Shown here: positions 46,530 through 55,242 of the stretch, in pieces
How the letters are laid out: each line of letters opens with the position of its first letter
Numbering within the stretch: the first letter of the stretch is position 1
NCBI RefSeq assembly: GCF_020616555.1
Contig: NZ_CP085173.1
Location: forward strand, 744,001-808,000
Reading direction: 5' to 3'
Origin: Streptomyces longhuiensis
Lineage (GTDB): Bacteria > Actinomycetota > Actinomycetes > Streptomycetales > Streptomycetaceae
DNA length: 64,000 nucleotides
Notes under the pieces: model-generated
Database searches by the model: none
Told to the model about the DNA's origin: nothing
Seen by the model: only the letters and a program-made list of their open reading frames with translations
Made by a program: the position numbers and the translations under genes

Positions 46530-46550
46530 GTCACCATATTGACCGGTGAC
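46530..46550. promoter_or_regulatory. Shared operator, copy H (GTCACC-N9-GGTGAC)
   Basis: Perfect half-sites directly abutting the CGNR start codon. A protein bound here would block transcription or translation start. The gene may be leaderless, with ATATTC just upstream as a possible -10. Confidence 0.75.
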
Positions 46551-47427
46551 TGCCGAATATGCAATGCCCCGGGGCAGCTCCCCGCAATTCTCGGGCGATC
46601 CACACGGGTCACGCCCGAGGCAGCGCGCAGTCTACGGAGCGCGGCGCGCCGAAGGACCTGGCCGTACCCGTCGGCGCTCCGCGAATGCCGGCAGTTTCGC
46701 GGATGGTCCGGCCGCGCAGGTAGATCACGTAGATGTGGACAAGGGCCACACGAGCCCCGGTGACAGTCCGGGCAGAAGCGAGCCGGTGACGCGGGAATCG
46801 TCCACCCTGTCGACGACATGGTGCCGGGACGACGAATCCTCGTACGGGCTTTCACCACTTCCCTGCGCACGTACGCTTTGCGGTCTTCCGAACCGTCCCG
46901 AACTCTCTGGATGCCGTTGACGGACGCCGGACCCGGCCGGCCGTCGTCACATGCGCCGCGGAACACATATGCCACATGTTTCGCAGGCGAGGGAGCTCGG
47001 CGTCAAGTCACATGTGTGTTTCTCCATCGTGCGGGCGGCTGCTTCCGGATGGGTCCGAAGGAGCCGACGGGGCGCCAGCCTCGCGCCTTCCCAGCTCCGC
47101 CTCCTCAGTGCCGCCGGGCGCGCTCACCCCCGAACACGCGCTCCCGGCAGCACCGAAGACCTCAAGGATTCACCTGCTCCACCCGCTGCGCCTGACTAGC
47201 CCGACAGGTACGTTCGGGTCAGTAGGCAGCTCAGCGCACGGGAACCAGAGACAGACACATAGCCGCCGAGCCGACGTCGACATCTCTCGCCGCACACGAA
47301 TGTGTTCGGCAGTGAGGGCGTACCCCAGGACAGTGAAGAAGGCAGCCTCGCGCAGACTTCGGTGGCCGTCACTGCCCTGAGTAGCATGTGTGCCACCCAA
47401 TTCAACCCAAGGGAGAGTGAAGCGGTT
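46551..47427. other. Long region without a supported gene
   Basis: About 880 bp. No open frame on either strand has conserved features. CACATG words recur between 46949 and 47014. The last 130 bp lead into the coiled-coil regulator gene and should hold its promoter. Confidence 0.45.
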
Positions 47428-47991
47428 GTGCCCAGCCAATCAGCCGAGACGCTCCGGTTGCGGTATGTCGAGCAGGCCGCATCGGACCTGAAGGAGAACC
47501 GTCGCCGGCAAAAGGAACTGTCCGAGAAGCTCAAAATGCTGAAGCAGGAGGAAGCGCTCCTGACCGACATTCTGAGCCTCACGGAGCGCCTCCACGACCT
47601 CGCGGAGGCATCAGCACTGCCGGAACCGGCCCAGGACGAAGCCACGTTCACGCGCGGGCGCTCCTCCGGCGCACCCGCGACCGCTGCTGGCGGCAAGGCC
47701 CGTCGCCCTGCCACGACGCGGTCGGCCAAGAGCTCCGGCAAGGCGGGCACCCCGGAGAAGCAGCGCCAGCCCCTGCTCGGAGAGCTCCTGACGGAGCTGC
47801 TCGCAGCATCCGACGAGCCCCGTCTGGCGAAGGAACTCCGCGACGAACTGCTGGAGAAGCACCCGGACCGGACACCGACCCCGCAGGTGGTCCGCAACAC
47901 CCTGGAGGCTCTCGTAGCCAGGGGCCGCATCCGGCGCCACAGGCAGCAGCGTTCAGTGACGTACACGCTCGCGAAGTCGGACGCGCAGTAA
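47428..47991 (+). CDS. Coiled-coil plus winged-helix regulatory protein
   Basis: A 187-residue protein found widely in Streptomyces. It starts with GTG (PSQSAETLRLRYVEQAASDL), continues as a charged coiled coil (about residues 20-65), a basic Ala/Lys/Arg linker (residues 75-105) and a C-terminal winged-helix-like domain (LGELLTELLAASDEPRLAKE, PQVVRNTLEALVARGRIRRH, SVTYTLA). It is probably DNA-binding; the target is unknown. GGGAGAG lies 12 bases before the start. Confidence 0.75.
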   Translation: MPSQSAETLRLRYVEQAASDLKENRRRQKELSEKLKMLKQEEALLTDILSLTERLHDLAEASALPEPAQDEATFTRGRSSGAPATAAGGKARRPATTRSAKSSGKAGTPEKQRQPLLGELLTELLAASDEPRLAKELRDELLEKHPDRTPTPQVVRNTLEALVARGRIRRHRQQRSVTYTLAKSDAQ

Positions 47992-48029
47992 CCGCGACGG
48001 CCCGGACAGATCCGTCGTCCCCTCCTCGA

Positions 48030-48062
48030 ACATGGCCGGTGCCGCGAAGGCGCCGGCCATGT
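48030..48062 (+). terminator. Terminator after the coiled-coil regulator
   Basis: A 14-bp stem (ACATGGCCGGTGCC, one G-T pair) with a 5-base loop, 38 bp past the stop. Confidence 0.8.
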
Positions 48063-48109
48063 AGCGTCACCCGACCACCCGCTGAGGCGGGGGCCATGTC
48101 GAGGTCCGA

Positions 48110-48127
48110 GTCGACCTGGAGGTCGAC
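48110..48127. promoter_or_regulatory. 18-bp palindrome (GTCGACCT-GG-AGGTCGAC)
   Basis: Perfect 8-bp arms around GG, with further GTCGA and TCGAC words on both sides (48099-48138). Not next to a promoter I can identify; possibly an operator or a protein-binding site. Confidence 0.4.
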
Positions 48128-48300
48128 ATATCTCGACGGGACACAGGCCCATCTCCGGGGTGTGACTCCCCTTTGAGCACACTCACACCCGCCCTGCCGC
48201 GGCAACGCCAGAGGCTACGGCGTGACGTCGCCCCGGGACAGGGTCGCGCAGATGTCGAGAGCGGCGGTGTCGTCGTTCCCTCGGGGGTGCGCAGGGGCGG

Positions 48301-48804
48301 TCAGGCCCCTCGCTGCACCGGTCCGATGAGTGTGCCGGCGGCGACCTTCAGCTTGCCTTGGGCGAAGGACGTGCCGGGGATCTGTCCGCCCGGGGCCTGG
48401 AGCGTGAAGGATGCCTCATCCGCGGAGAGCTGGCGGGCCTGGTTGGGGACCTGGATGTCGAAGTGCACCGGGTGGCCGGGGCCGAAGGTCACCGCAGCGC
48501 GCTGGTCACCGTAATGGCCGGCGGTGATCCGGGTCCGCGAGCCGTGGTGGGAGAACCGCACGTCGTTCGGCGAGCCGGCCAGTTCGCAGGGGTCGTACCC
48601 GCGCGGCGCCCTCAGGGTGACGCGGTAGTGGTGGTGCCCCGCGCTGGCGGGCGCCTCGGTGATCTTCGCGGTGTGGTTGGCCGGACGGCATGCCGAGGGG
48701 GCGGTGCCGCTTTCGGTCGAGGGGGAAGCCTGCGCAACTGCGGGGGCCGCGGTGGCAATCAGCACGGCGGCGAAGGCGACGGCGGTCTTGTGGTTGGTAC
48801 GCAT
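48301..48804 (-). CDS. Secreted DUF4232-type protein
   Basis: A 167-residue exported protein. Signal peptide (MRTNHKTAVAFAAVLIATAA ending PAVAQA), then a single beta-sandwich domain with two Cys (SACRPANHTAKITEA, DPCELAGSPNDV) in the pattern of DUF4232 proteins of Streptomyces. AAGGA lies seven bases before the ATG. Function unknown. Confidence 0.8.
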   Translation of the reverse strand: MRTNHKTAVAFAAVLIATAAPAVAQASPSTESGTAPSACRPANHTAKITEAPASAGHHHYRVTLRAPRGYDPCELAGSPNDVRFSHHGSRTRITAGHYGDQRAAVTFGPGHPVHFDIQVPNQARQLSADEASFTLQAPGGQIPGTSFAQGKLKVAAGTLIGPVQRGA

Positions 48805-48906
48805 GAGCAATCCTTGCCTAGCTCGATGGCCCCGCGGGTGCTCTCCAACGGAACCATGGTCGCTATGTCCAATGCCCCCTCGCAACCTCCCGGAATGTCC
48901 CAAGAT

Positions 48907-48922
48907 CGTCACGGCCGTGACG
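48907..48922. promoter_or_regulatory. 16-bp perfect palindrome (CGTCACGGCCGTGACG)
   Basis: Lies about 100 bp upstream of the DUF4232 gene start. It could be an operator, but the position is far for one. Confidence 0.35.
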
Positions 48923-49153
48923 GCAACCGCCGTACTTGGGTGTCGGGCCGGCGGGCGCCCGGAACGCTCGGAACGCCCGGCCACGAGGTGGCCGCCCGCC
49001 GTCGGCACCCGCTGTGCCGCAGCGCCCGGCAAGGGGAGCCGGCGGCCTGACCGGTTCCGGTACGTGCCACGCCGACGACATCGCCACCGTATGCCGGCCG
49101 GCGGGAGTATCTGGCCTAGCCCGTCGCCACCCGAGCTCGGGGCACGCCGTGCC

Positions 49154-49187
49154 GACCTCGACCTCGACCTCGACCTCGACCTCGACC
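49154..49187. repeat. Hexamer tandem repeat (GACCTC)n
   Basis: Five perfect copies plus a partial one. Simple repeat with no coding context. Confidence 0.9.
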
Positions 49188-49319
49188 ACATGATGCACGA
49201 AGTGTCGTAACCCAACCCTCCGGACATGGTGGACAGGGCGTCAGCGCTCCAGGCCTCCTCCAGTCCCTGATCGCCACTGGCCGACGGCGATGTCAGCGGC
49301 GACTGCCAGGATGATCGTC

Positions 49320-50207
49320 ATGACTCACACCACGGGCGTGGTCCACCAGGACGCGGCGGATCTCGCAGAGAGCCTTCTCACCTACGACGATGCCGAGCTC
49401 GATCGGGCGTTCACGATCCTGATGCACGAAACGGGAAGCGGCCTGGTCGCACGCCGTGAGGCCCTGCTGCCGATCTACGAGGCCATCGTGGCGCGCGTCG
49501 GCCGGCCCACGTTGCTGGGCGGCACCGCACATGGGCCCAGCGTGCGGTGGAGCAACCGTGAGCGGACACTCCTGCTGTCCGGTGACCACGGCAAAACGAC
49601 GCTGTCCGCGCACCAGGCGGATTCGTTCGCCCAGGACGAGTTCTGGAGCTTCGACTCGGGTCGCCAGCCATACGCGTGGCAGCTGGACCGCCACGGCCCC
49701 GGCCACGACCACGGCTGGACCTTCAAGGGACACGCGGCAGCAGACGACTGGACGTCTGGCGAGGAGCAACTGGCAGGGATACTCGCATCCTGGGCGGAGC
49801 ACATGCCCATACAGGCCCCCGGCGACTGGGCGGGCTTCAAGCTCTGGGCGTCCCGGGACCGGGGACGCACCATGATCGTTTCCTTCAATCCGTCGGACAC
49901 GAACTGCGAGTTCCACGTCGCCATCGAGGACCGAGATCACGAGCAGACGCCCGAGCGTGCAGCGGAGATGCGTGCGAGGGGCTGGCAAAACGTGGACGAG
50001 CACCGATGGTGGCGCACCACACTGCCCGAGACGGACCCGACGGCTGCCGCCGCACTCGCGCGAGTGGTCGTCACCGATCTGCGGGCCCGCGGCACCACGT
50101 GCCCGGACGAAGTGACCGCCTGGGACATCAGCGCCGGTGACGACGGCGAACTGTGGGTGCCCGGCATCGGGGTCGACGTGCATCCGCGCCGTGGAAAGCA
50201 CTACTAG
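49320..50207 (+). CDS. Hypothetical protein (295 residues)
   Basis: Starts MTHTTGVVHQDAADLAESLL with AGGAT upstream. Trp- and His-rich soluble protein (DEFWSFDSGRQPYAWQLDRH, DWAGFKLWASRDRGRTMIVS). The C-terminal part (MRARGWQNVDEHRWWRTTLP) recalls TY-Chap-type domains, but the match is only by eye. No signal peptide or catalytic motif seen. Confidence 0.65.
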   Translation: MTHTTGVVHQDAADLAESLLTYDDAELDRAFTILMHETGSGLVARREALLPIYEAIVARVGRPTLLGGTAHGPSVRWSNRERTLLLSGDHGKTTLSAHQADSFAQDEFWSFDSGRQPYAWQLDRHGPGHDHGWTFKGHAAADDWTSGEEQLAGILASWAEHMPIQAPGDWAGFKLWASRDRGRTMIVSFNPSDTNCEFHVAIEDRDHEQTPERAAEMRARGWQNVDEHRWWRTTLPETDPTAAAALARVVVTDLRARGTTCPDEVTAWDISAGDDGELWVPGIGVDVHPRRGKHY

Positions 50208-50397
50208 GCACTTGCAGTCTCTGTGCAGCCAACAACTGCATGCCTGAAAACGAAGGCGGTTGTGACGTTCTCCCCTTTCAGCAGTGGAGGACACCTGGCC
50301 TGCACCCGGTGTCACCCCTATGACCCGGCCCTCGACCAGGACCCAAGGAGGGAGCAACCTTCGCCTGTTCCGTCACGTCACGCTCCGCACGGGGCGT

Positions 50398-50604
50398 CTA
50401 TCCCGGAAGCTCCGTGCGCTCCCACCACTCGTAGACGGGCGATAGGCCTTGCGAGGTCGCCTGCTGACGCGTCGTGGCCCTGAAGTGCTCGTACCCGCCA
50501 CGCAACGCGACCTTGATGTCGAGCCCGGGCGTCAGCACGAAAACGATCCGCTCAGGAAGATCGTCAGGGCCACCTTCGAGGACTGCTTTCGTCGCGTCGC
50601 TCAT
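50398..50604 (-). CDS. DUF5988 family small protein (copy 2)
   Basis: A 68-residue paralogue of the protein at 15022: MSDATKAVLEGGPDDLPERI at the start and VYEWWERTELPG at the end are nearly the same. GGAGAGG lies eight bases before the ATG. It is divergent from a cNMP-binding pseudogene, and a GGNCC-N4-GGNCC box lies in the gap, so it may belong to the hypoxia-type regulon. Confidence 0.75.
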   Translation of the reverse strand: MSDATKAVLEGGPDDLPERIVFVLTPGLDIKVALRGGYEHFRATTRQQATSQGLSPVYEWWERTELPG

Positions 50605-50922
50605 GACCAAATCCTCTCCGGAGACCGGAACGGCCCTCCACGGCGCGCCGAGGTCCCCGCTCACTATGAAGGCGGCGGGCCGCCAAGACGGGATCGTTAA
50701 GGGGCAGGCGCGATCACCGGGAGGCCGCCGTATGGCTTCTGCGCAGGCCAACGACCCCACACCCCCGCCTCGCCCAGCGGCCCGACAACTCCCGCGTCCC
50801 CTCGACGAGCCATGGATGTGCAGCCGGGCCGAAAGGACCCCCGATCGGACCCGTGTGGCCCGTGGTGCCGCGTGCCCGGAGCACCCACGCTGGGAACAGG
50901 AACGATGAAGGGGGCCTGTGCG
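50605..50922. other. Divergent control region
   Basis: About 320 bp between DUF5988 copy 2 and the cNMP pseudogene. It holds the box at 50826-50839 and a looser one with a 5-bp spacer at 50847-50861. No gene seen. Confidence 0.5.
50826..50839. promoter_or_regulatory. GGNCC-N4-GGNCC box 1
   Basis: GGGCC-GAAA-GGACC, a perfect match to the box seen throughout this cluster, 84 bp before the cNMP pseudogene start. Confidence 0.6.
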
Positions 50923-51387
50923 ATGACAACCGTCACCTCCATGAACGCGGCCCTCCCCGCCAGGCACCGCGAAAGGCCGACGCAGTTCGCTCAGGAAGTC
51001 TCCTTCGAGGCCGGGCGCCGGAGCCTGCCTGTTCAAGGAGGGAAGGCGCGCCGACCGCTTCCGAATCGTGCGGACCATCGCCGTAGCCCCGGACCTGCAC
51101 GGACCCAGCCGTTGCCCCGCTGCCATCGAGACGCTCCGGCACCGCGAACTGGTCGGCTGGTCCTCGCAGTTCCCGCCATGCATCTGGCACTCGGACGCCG
51201 AGGCGATGAGCCCGGTACGAACCTGGGGGTTCGACGTCGAGGCCGTGCGCGCGGGCGCGCCGAGGACCCCGCGTTCGGCTTCGCAATCGCGCTCTGGGTC
51301 GGGCTCGTGGTCGCCGATCGGCTGCACGCATCGGGCACCCGGATGCTCGACCTCTGCGCCCCGCACGACAGTGGTGGTCCGGCATGA
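50923..51387 (+). pseudogene. Frameshifted cyclic-nucleotide-binding domain protein
   Basis: Reads MTTVTSMNAALPARHRERP then QFAQEVSFEAG; from about 51014 the correct sequence moves to the next frame (FKEGRRADRFRIVRTIAVA, LRHRELVGWSSQF) and returns near 51255 (EDPAFGFAIALWVGLVVADR, LDLCAPHDSG). It aligns along its length with the intact cNMP-binding protein at 56398. Two shifts break it unless the assembly is in error. Confidence 0.75.
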
Positions 51388-51425
51388 CGACCGTGACCCC
51401 ACGTGGGCGTCCCAAGGAGGAGAAC

Positions 51426-52079
51426 ATGGACACCAGCCCCCACCATGTGAGTGACGTGATGACACGCGCCGTGGTCGCCGTGGGCCGCAAAGCTCTGTTC
51501 AAGGACCTCGTCGAACGCATGGAACGGTGGAAGGTAAGTGCCGTTCCCGTGCTGGAGGGCGACGGCCGGGTGATCGGAGTCGTGTCCGAGGCCGATCTGT
51601 TGCCCAAGGAGGAGTTCCGGGACGTCGATCCGGACCGGGTCACCCAACTTCACCGTCTGGCCGACATGGCCAAGGCCGGGGCCGTGTGCGCCGAGGAGCT
51701 GATGAGCACTCCGGCCGTCACCGTCCATGCCGACGCCACGCTCGCCGAGGCGGCACGCATCATGGCGCTCCGGCACGTCAAGCGGCTGCCCGTCGTGAAC
51801 GCCGAGGGCGTGCTCGAAGGCGTCGTCAGCCGAGGCGACCTGCTCAAGGTTTTCCTGCGCCCGGACAACGACCTGGCCGACGAGATACGGCGGGACGTCC
51901 TCGATGTCCTGTTCCCGGCTCCTGTGGAGCCCGTGCACATCACTGTGGTCGACGGCGTCGCGACCCTGACCGGGCGGGTGCAGGACGCGACCCGGATTCC
52001 GCTCGCCGCGCGCCTGGTTCGGGGCGTCGAGGGCATCGTCGGCCTGGACTGCCTGCTCACCGCAGGCGACGAGGCGTAA
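51426..52079 (+). CDS. CBS-pair protein with C-terminal BON domain (1)
   Basis: A 217-residue cytosolic protein. Two CBS motifs (VSDVMTRAVVAVGRKALFKD and ELMSTPAVTVHADATLAEAA, with GVVSEADLL and GVVSRGDLL) form a nucleotide-sensing pair; the C-terminal BON domain (EPVHITVVDGVATLTGRVQD) usually binds lipids or partners. AAGGAGGAG precedes the ATG at 51426. It follows the cNMP pseudogene by 38 bp. In actinomycetes CBS-BON genes belong to Dos/Osd-type dormancy regulons. Confidence 0.9.
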   Translation: MDTSPHHVSDVMTRAVVAVGRKALFKDLVERMERWKVSAVPVLEGDGRVIGVVSEADLLPKEEFRDVDPDRVTQLHRLADMAKAGAVCAEELMSTPAVTVHADATLAEAARIMALRHVKRLPVVNAEGVLEGVVSRGDLLKVFLRPDNDLADEIRRDVLDVLFPAPVEPVHITVVDGVATLTGRVQDATRIPLAARLVRGVEGIVGLDCLLTAGDEA

Positions 52080-52209
52080 GGCTGCGCGGCAAGCAGCTGC
52101 CGCCGTTGATGCCCTGCGACTGATCCACTGCTGTACCGCAAGGTGGAGGGTGCGGCGGGAACGCCCTCACTGCGGTCGCGTCCGCCTGTAGCCGTGCGGC
52201 CCACCCGAA

Positions 52210-52223
52210 GGACCAGGTGGCCC
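52210..52223. promoter_or_regulatory. GGNCC-N4-GGNCC box 2
   Basis: GGACC-AGGT-GGCCC, perfect, 67 bp before the second CBS-BON gene. Confidence 0.6.
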
Positions 52224-52290
52224 CTGGCCACCCCGCCCTCACCGGCGCAGGCTGAAAGTGGCAGGACCGACGCACACTTACGGAGTCATC

Positions 52291-52941
52291 ATGTATGGCA
52301 CCCCGCACATCGTCAGCGATGTCATGACGCACACGGTCGCCACCGTCGGCCGACGGGCCCCCTTCAAAGACATCGTCCATCTGATGCAGGAGTGGCGGAT
52401 CAGCGCTCTCCCCGTGATCGAGGGTGAGGGACGAGTGGTCGGCGTGGTCTCCGAAGCCGACCTGCTGACCAGGGAGGAACTCCGTGACGACCCTGACGCC
52501 GCCTACCTCCAGCTACGTCAGCCAGTCGACGTGGCGAAGGCCGATGCCCTGAGCGCCGGAGACCTCATGTCCTCCCCCGCCGTCACGATCCGCGCCGACG
52601 CCACGCTCGCCGAGGCTGCACGCACCATGGCGCAAGAAGGGGTCAAGAGGCTGCCCGTGGTGGATGAGGTGGGTCTGCTGGCGGGCGTCGTCAGCCGTGC
52701 CGATCTACTCAAGGTCTTTCTGCGTGGCGACGACAAGATCGCCGAGGAAGTCCGGCACGAGATTGTGTCCCGCCTCTTCCCACCCCCGGCCTCGGCCATT
52801 CACGTGGAGGTCCATGACGGAGTGGCCACCCTGACAGGCCGCATCCACGACACCAGCCTCGTCCCCATAGCCGCGCGCCTGGTGCGGTCCGTCGAGGGCG
52901 TCGTCGACGTGCGGTTCGACCTCGCGCGCCAGACCGCGTAG
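52291..52941 (+). CDS. CBS-pair protein with C-terminal BON domain (2)
   Basis: A 216-residue paralogue of the preceding gene with the same layout: VSDVMTHTVATVGRRAPFKD, DLMSSPAVTIRADATLAEAA and IHVEVHDGVATLTGRIHD. CGGAG lies five bases before the ATG at 52291; a GTG at 52258 is a weaker alternative. It has its own upstream box, so it can be expressed separately from the first copy. Confidence 0.9.
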   Translation: MYGTPHIVSDVMTHTVATVGRRAPFKDIVHLMQEWRISALPVIEGEGRVVGVVSEADLLTREELRDDPDAAYLQLRQPVDVAKADALSAGDLMSSPAVTIRADATLAEAARTMAQEGVKRLPVVDEVGLLAGVVSRADLLKVFLRGDDKIAEEVRHEIVSRLFPPPASAIHVEVHDGVATLTGRIHDTSLVPIAARLVRSVEGVVDVRFDLARQTA

Positions 52942-53077
52942 TGGACGGGGCTCCCGAGGGCCGGGCCCGCGACGTGCTGCTGACGCCGCGCGGCGGGAAC
53001 GCCAGGAAACGTCTGGCCCGCAAGGACCCGCCGAACACGGACGCGTTCCGCCACTCGAAGACCAGGGCGGTGCTCCA

Positions 53078-53965
53078 TCACGCGCGTTGCGGCACGACCG
53101 CCACCGGGCAGTCCGCGTGATGGAGCAAGGTGTGGCCCACGCGGCTGAGCTGGAGGCCGAAGTGTCCGTGCCGGCGCCGGGCTCCGATGATCACAAGGTC
53201 CGCAGCGGCGGAGCGTTGCACGAGCACCTTCCGGGCCGTCCCCTCGACGGTCGCCGGACACACCTTGACGTCCGGGTGGTCCGCCATGGCCTCCTGGAGC
53301 ACGGCGTCGATCCGAGCCGATGCCTGTTCCTCGTGGTAACGCTCCGGTTCGTCGGCGAGCCCGGGGTGGTCCGTGGTCTCGTGCGCGGGGCAGCGCCAGG
53401 CGCGTAGGGCATCGAGGGTGCACCTCCGTGCCTCGGCCTCGCGGAAGGCGAAGCGCACCGCCTCCGCACCTGTGGTGGGATCGCCCACGCCGAGCAGGAT
53501 CCGCTCGTGCCGGCCGTGAAGACCGGCCTGGTCGCCGCGAACCACGATCACCGGACAGTCGGCGCGAGCCGCCACCCCCAGGCCGACGGACCCGAGAAGG
53601 AGGCCCACCAGTTCACCGCGGCCGCGTGAACCCGTCACCAGCGCCGTCGCGTGTCGGCCTTCGCGCACCAACGCGAACACGGCCTCTTCCGGCAACGACT
53701 CGGCCGAGACCTCGACATCCGGGTTGCGTTGCCGGGCCCGCTCCGCGGCGAATCCGACGATGTCCTGCTCCATCACCTGTTCGGAGGGCGGCCGATCCAC
53801 GGTGTCCGGCACAACGGCGCCTTCATAGCGCTCCCACATGGAAGCGTGCACGAGCCGCAGAGGCACCCCGAACCGGGCCGCTTCGTCGACCGCCCAGTCG
53901 ATGGCCAGAAGGCTCGACTCCGATCCGTCAACACCAACGATCAGGGGCAATTGCATGTCCTCCAC
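53078..53965 (-). CDS. Universal stress protein, tandem UspA domains (A)
   Basis: A 295-residue protein with two UspA domains (IVGVDGSESSLLAIDWAVDE; ILLGVGDPTTGAEAVRFAF). The first domain has the ATP-type motif TGSRGRGELVGLLLGSVG; the second a looser GARRRHGHFGLQLSRVGHTL. The start is a GTG at 53965 or an ATG at 53956. It lies six bases after a pyridoxamine-oxidase-fold gene on the same strand, one operon. Confidence 0.9.
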   Translation of the reverse strand: MEDMQLPLIVGVDGSESSLLAIDWAVDEAARFGVPLRLVHASMWERYEGAVVPDTVDRPPSEQVMEQDIVGFAAERARQRNPDVEVSAESLPEEAVFALVREGRHATALVTGSRGRGELVGLLLGSVGLGVAARADCPVIVVRGDQAGLHGRHERILLGVGDPTTGAEAVRFAFREAEARRCTLDALRAWRCPAHETTDHPGLADEPERYHEEQASARIDAVLQEAMADHPDVKVCPATVEGTARKVLVQRSAAADLVIIGARRRHGHFGLQLSRVGHTLLHHADCPVAVVPQRA

Positions 53966-53971
53966 TGCCTT

Positions 53972-54427
53972 TCACATCACGTTTCCCGGCGTGCGACGCG
54001 CCTCGTGGACCCTGCGCCGTTCGCCGAGTTCAGTGCCGGTGACCAGCTCTGGCTCGATACGGAAGAAGACGTCGTGGCGCGACGTCCTCCAGGAACGTGG
54101 ACCGGACCCGCGCAGCCTCTCGTACTCAGCGGGGTCGGTCACCACGCTGGCGCGTCCGGTGACCACCACACTCCATCCGGAGCGAACGGCCGGATCGACT
54201 TCGTCCGCCTGGAAGGCGACCACTGCACGATCGATCGCGCTCACGAGCTGTGACGTTGCGGAGGTCCGCACCACCACCGCGGAATCGGCATCCAGGCAGA
54301 AAGGGACGGGCAGTACCGCGGGAAGGGCGTGGCACGTGTGCACGATTCGGCCGACGGGTGCCGTGGCCAGGAGCCGCAGGCATTCCCGCCGGTCGATTTC
54401 CCGGACTCCGTACATGGGATACATCAC
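53972..54427 (-). CDS. Pyridoxamine 5'-phosphate oxidase-fold protein (1)
   Basis: A 151-residue split-barrel flavin/F420-binding protein (REIDRRECLRLLATAPVGRI, LPAVLPVPFCLD, VAFQADEVDPAVRSGWSVVV, GRASVV). GTG start with GGGAGAG seven bases upstream. Similar proteins in mycobacteria reduce nitroimidazoles or F420 substrates and lie in the DosR regulon. Operon with the downstream UspA gene. Confidence 0.87.
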   Translation of the reverse strand: MMYPMYGVREIDRRECLRLLATAPVGRIVHTCHALPAVLPVPFCLDADSAVVVRTSATSQLVSAIDRAVVAFQADEVDPAVRSGWSVVVTGRASVVTDPAEYERLRGSGPRSWRTSRHDVFFRIEPELVTGTELGERRRVHEARRTPGNVM

Positions 54428-54546
54428 CGGTCAACTCTCCCTCGGCACAACTGCCGCGTGCCTCGTCCCGCCGGAACGGAAGCGGCGGTTTGCCTCTCGT
54501 CGGTCCGCACCCGCAGAGGCGCGGACCTCTGCCGGCGCCGACGGCT

Positions 54547-55242
54547 TCATCGCTCTCGGCGCACGACGATCCGGCGCCCGCTGAGGCTGTCCGGATCGAT
54601 GCGTACCCACATGTCACGCTCACCGCCGGCCCAAGGGCCGCTGCAGGCCAGGGCGTTCAGTCGTCGCACGGTGCCGGGATCCGACACGGCCCGGGCGTGC
54701 CCCTGCAGCAGCACGCTCCAGCCTTGGCTGAGAGCTTCGTCGATCTGGTCGACCTCGAAGGCCACGCGGGTGCCGACGGCGGTAGCGGGCGTCGCGTCAG
54801 GTGCCGTCCTGTAGGCAATCGCGCCATCGACGACGCTGTAGTTCAGGGGCACGATGACCGGCCCCTCCGGGGCGTTGACGGCTGCCCGGCCGACACCGTG
54901 CGTCGACAGTCGCGCCCAGCACTCCTCCTCGCTCAGTTCGATCAACTCGGGGTGGCGGGCTGCCCTCCCTATGCCGGGTGGGAGGTCCGCATCGCCACCG
55001 CGCAGGGCCGAGACGCGCATGTTCAGAGCGTTCGCGAGCCGGATCAGGACGCCGATGCCCGGCGCGACGGTGGACTTCTCCTCCAGGTACCGGATGTATG
55101 CCGGGGCGGTGCCCACCTTGGCGGCCAGCTCCTCACGGGTGAGACCGAGTTCCTCACGTCGTTGAGCTATACAGCGCCCGATGTCGCCCTGTGGGCCACC
55201 CACCGGTACGGCTCCCGCATGCCGCGGTGCCTGTTCGGACAT
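54547..55242 (-). CDS. XRE domain fused to pyridoxamine-oxidase-fold domain
   Basis: A 231-residue fusion. Residues about 18-75 are an XRE helix-turn-helix (IAQRREELGLTREELAAKVG, TAPAYIRYLEE); residues about 95-225 are a split-barrel PNPOx-like domain (AAVNAPEGPVIVPLNYSVVD, VAFEVDQIDEALSQGWSVLL). It may be a flavin- or F420-sensing regulator. Box 3 (GGGCC-ACGT-GGTCC) lies 73 bp upstream of the start. Confidence 0.88.
   Translation of the reverse strand: MSEQAPRHAGAVPVGGPQGDIGRCIAQRREELGLTREELAAKVGTAPAYIRYLEEKSTVAPGIGVLIRLANALNMRVSALRGGDADLPPGIGRAARHPELIELSEEECWARLSTHGVGRAAVNAPEGPVIVPLNYSVVDGAIAYRTAPDATPATAVGTRVAFEVDQIDEALSQGWSVLLQGHARAVSDPGTVRRLNALACSGPWAGGERDMWVRIDPDSLSGRRIVVRRER

Larger units (their letters stand above)
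47992..48300. other. Intergenic region with terminator and palindrome
   Basis: About 310 bp holding the hairpin at 48030-48062 and an 18-bp palindrome at 48110-48127. No gene seen. Confidence 0.5.
48805..49319. other. Intergenic region with palindrome and hexamer repeat
   Basis: About 515 bp without a supported gene. It holds a 16-bp perfect palindrome at 48907 and a GACCTC tandem at 49154. Confidence 0.5.

Noticed and set aside
47196..48182. 328-codon minus-strand frame
   Set aside because: It is the antisense of the coiled-coil regulator gene and is Ser/Arg-rich shadow sequence.
49154..49187. Possible CRISPR array
   Set aside because: It is a perfect 6-bp tandem repeat with no spacers.
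54423..54443. Half of the 21-bp operator (ATCACC-GGTCAA) at a PNPOx gene start
   Set aside because: The second half-site is absent (TCCCTC), and the gene belongs to the other regulon.
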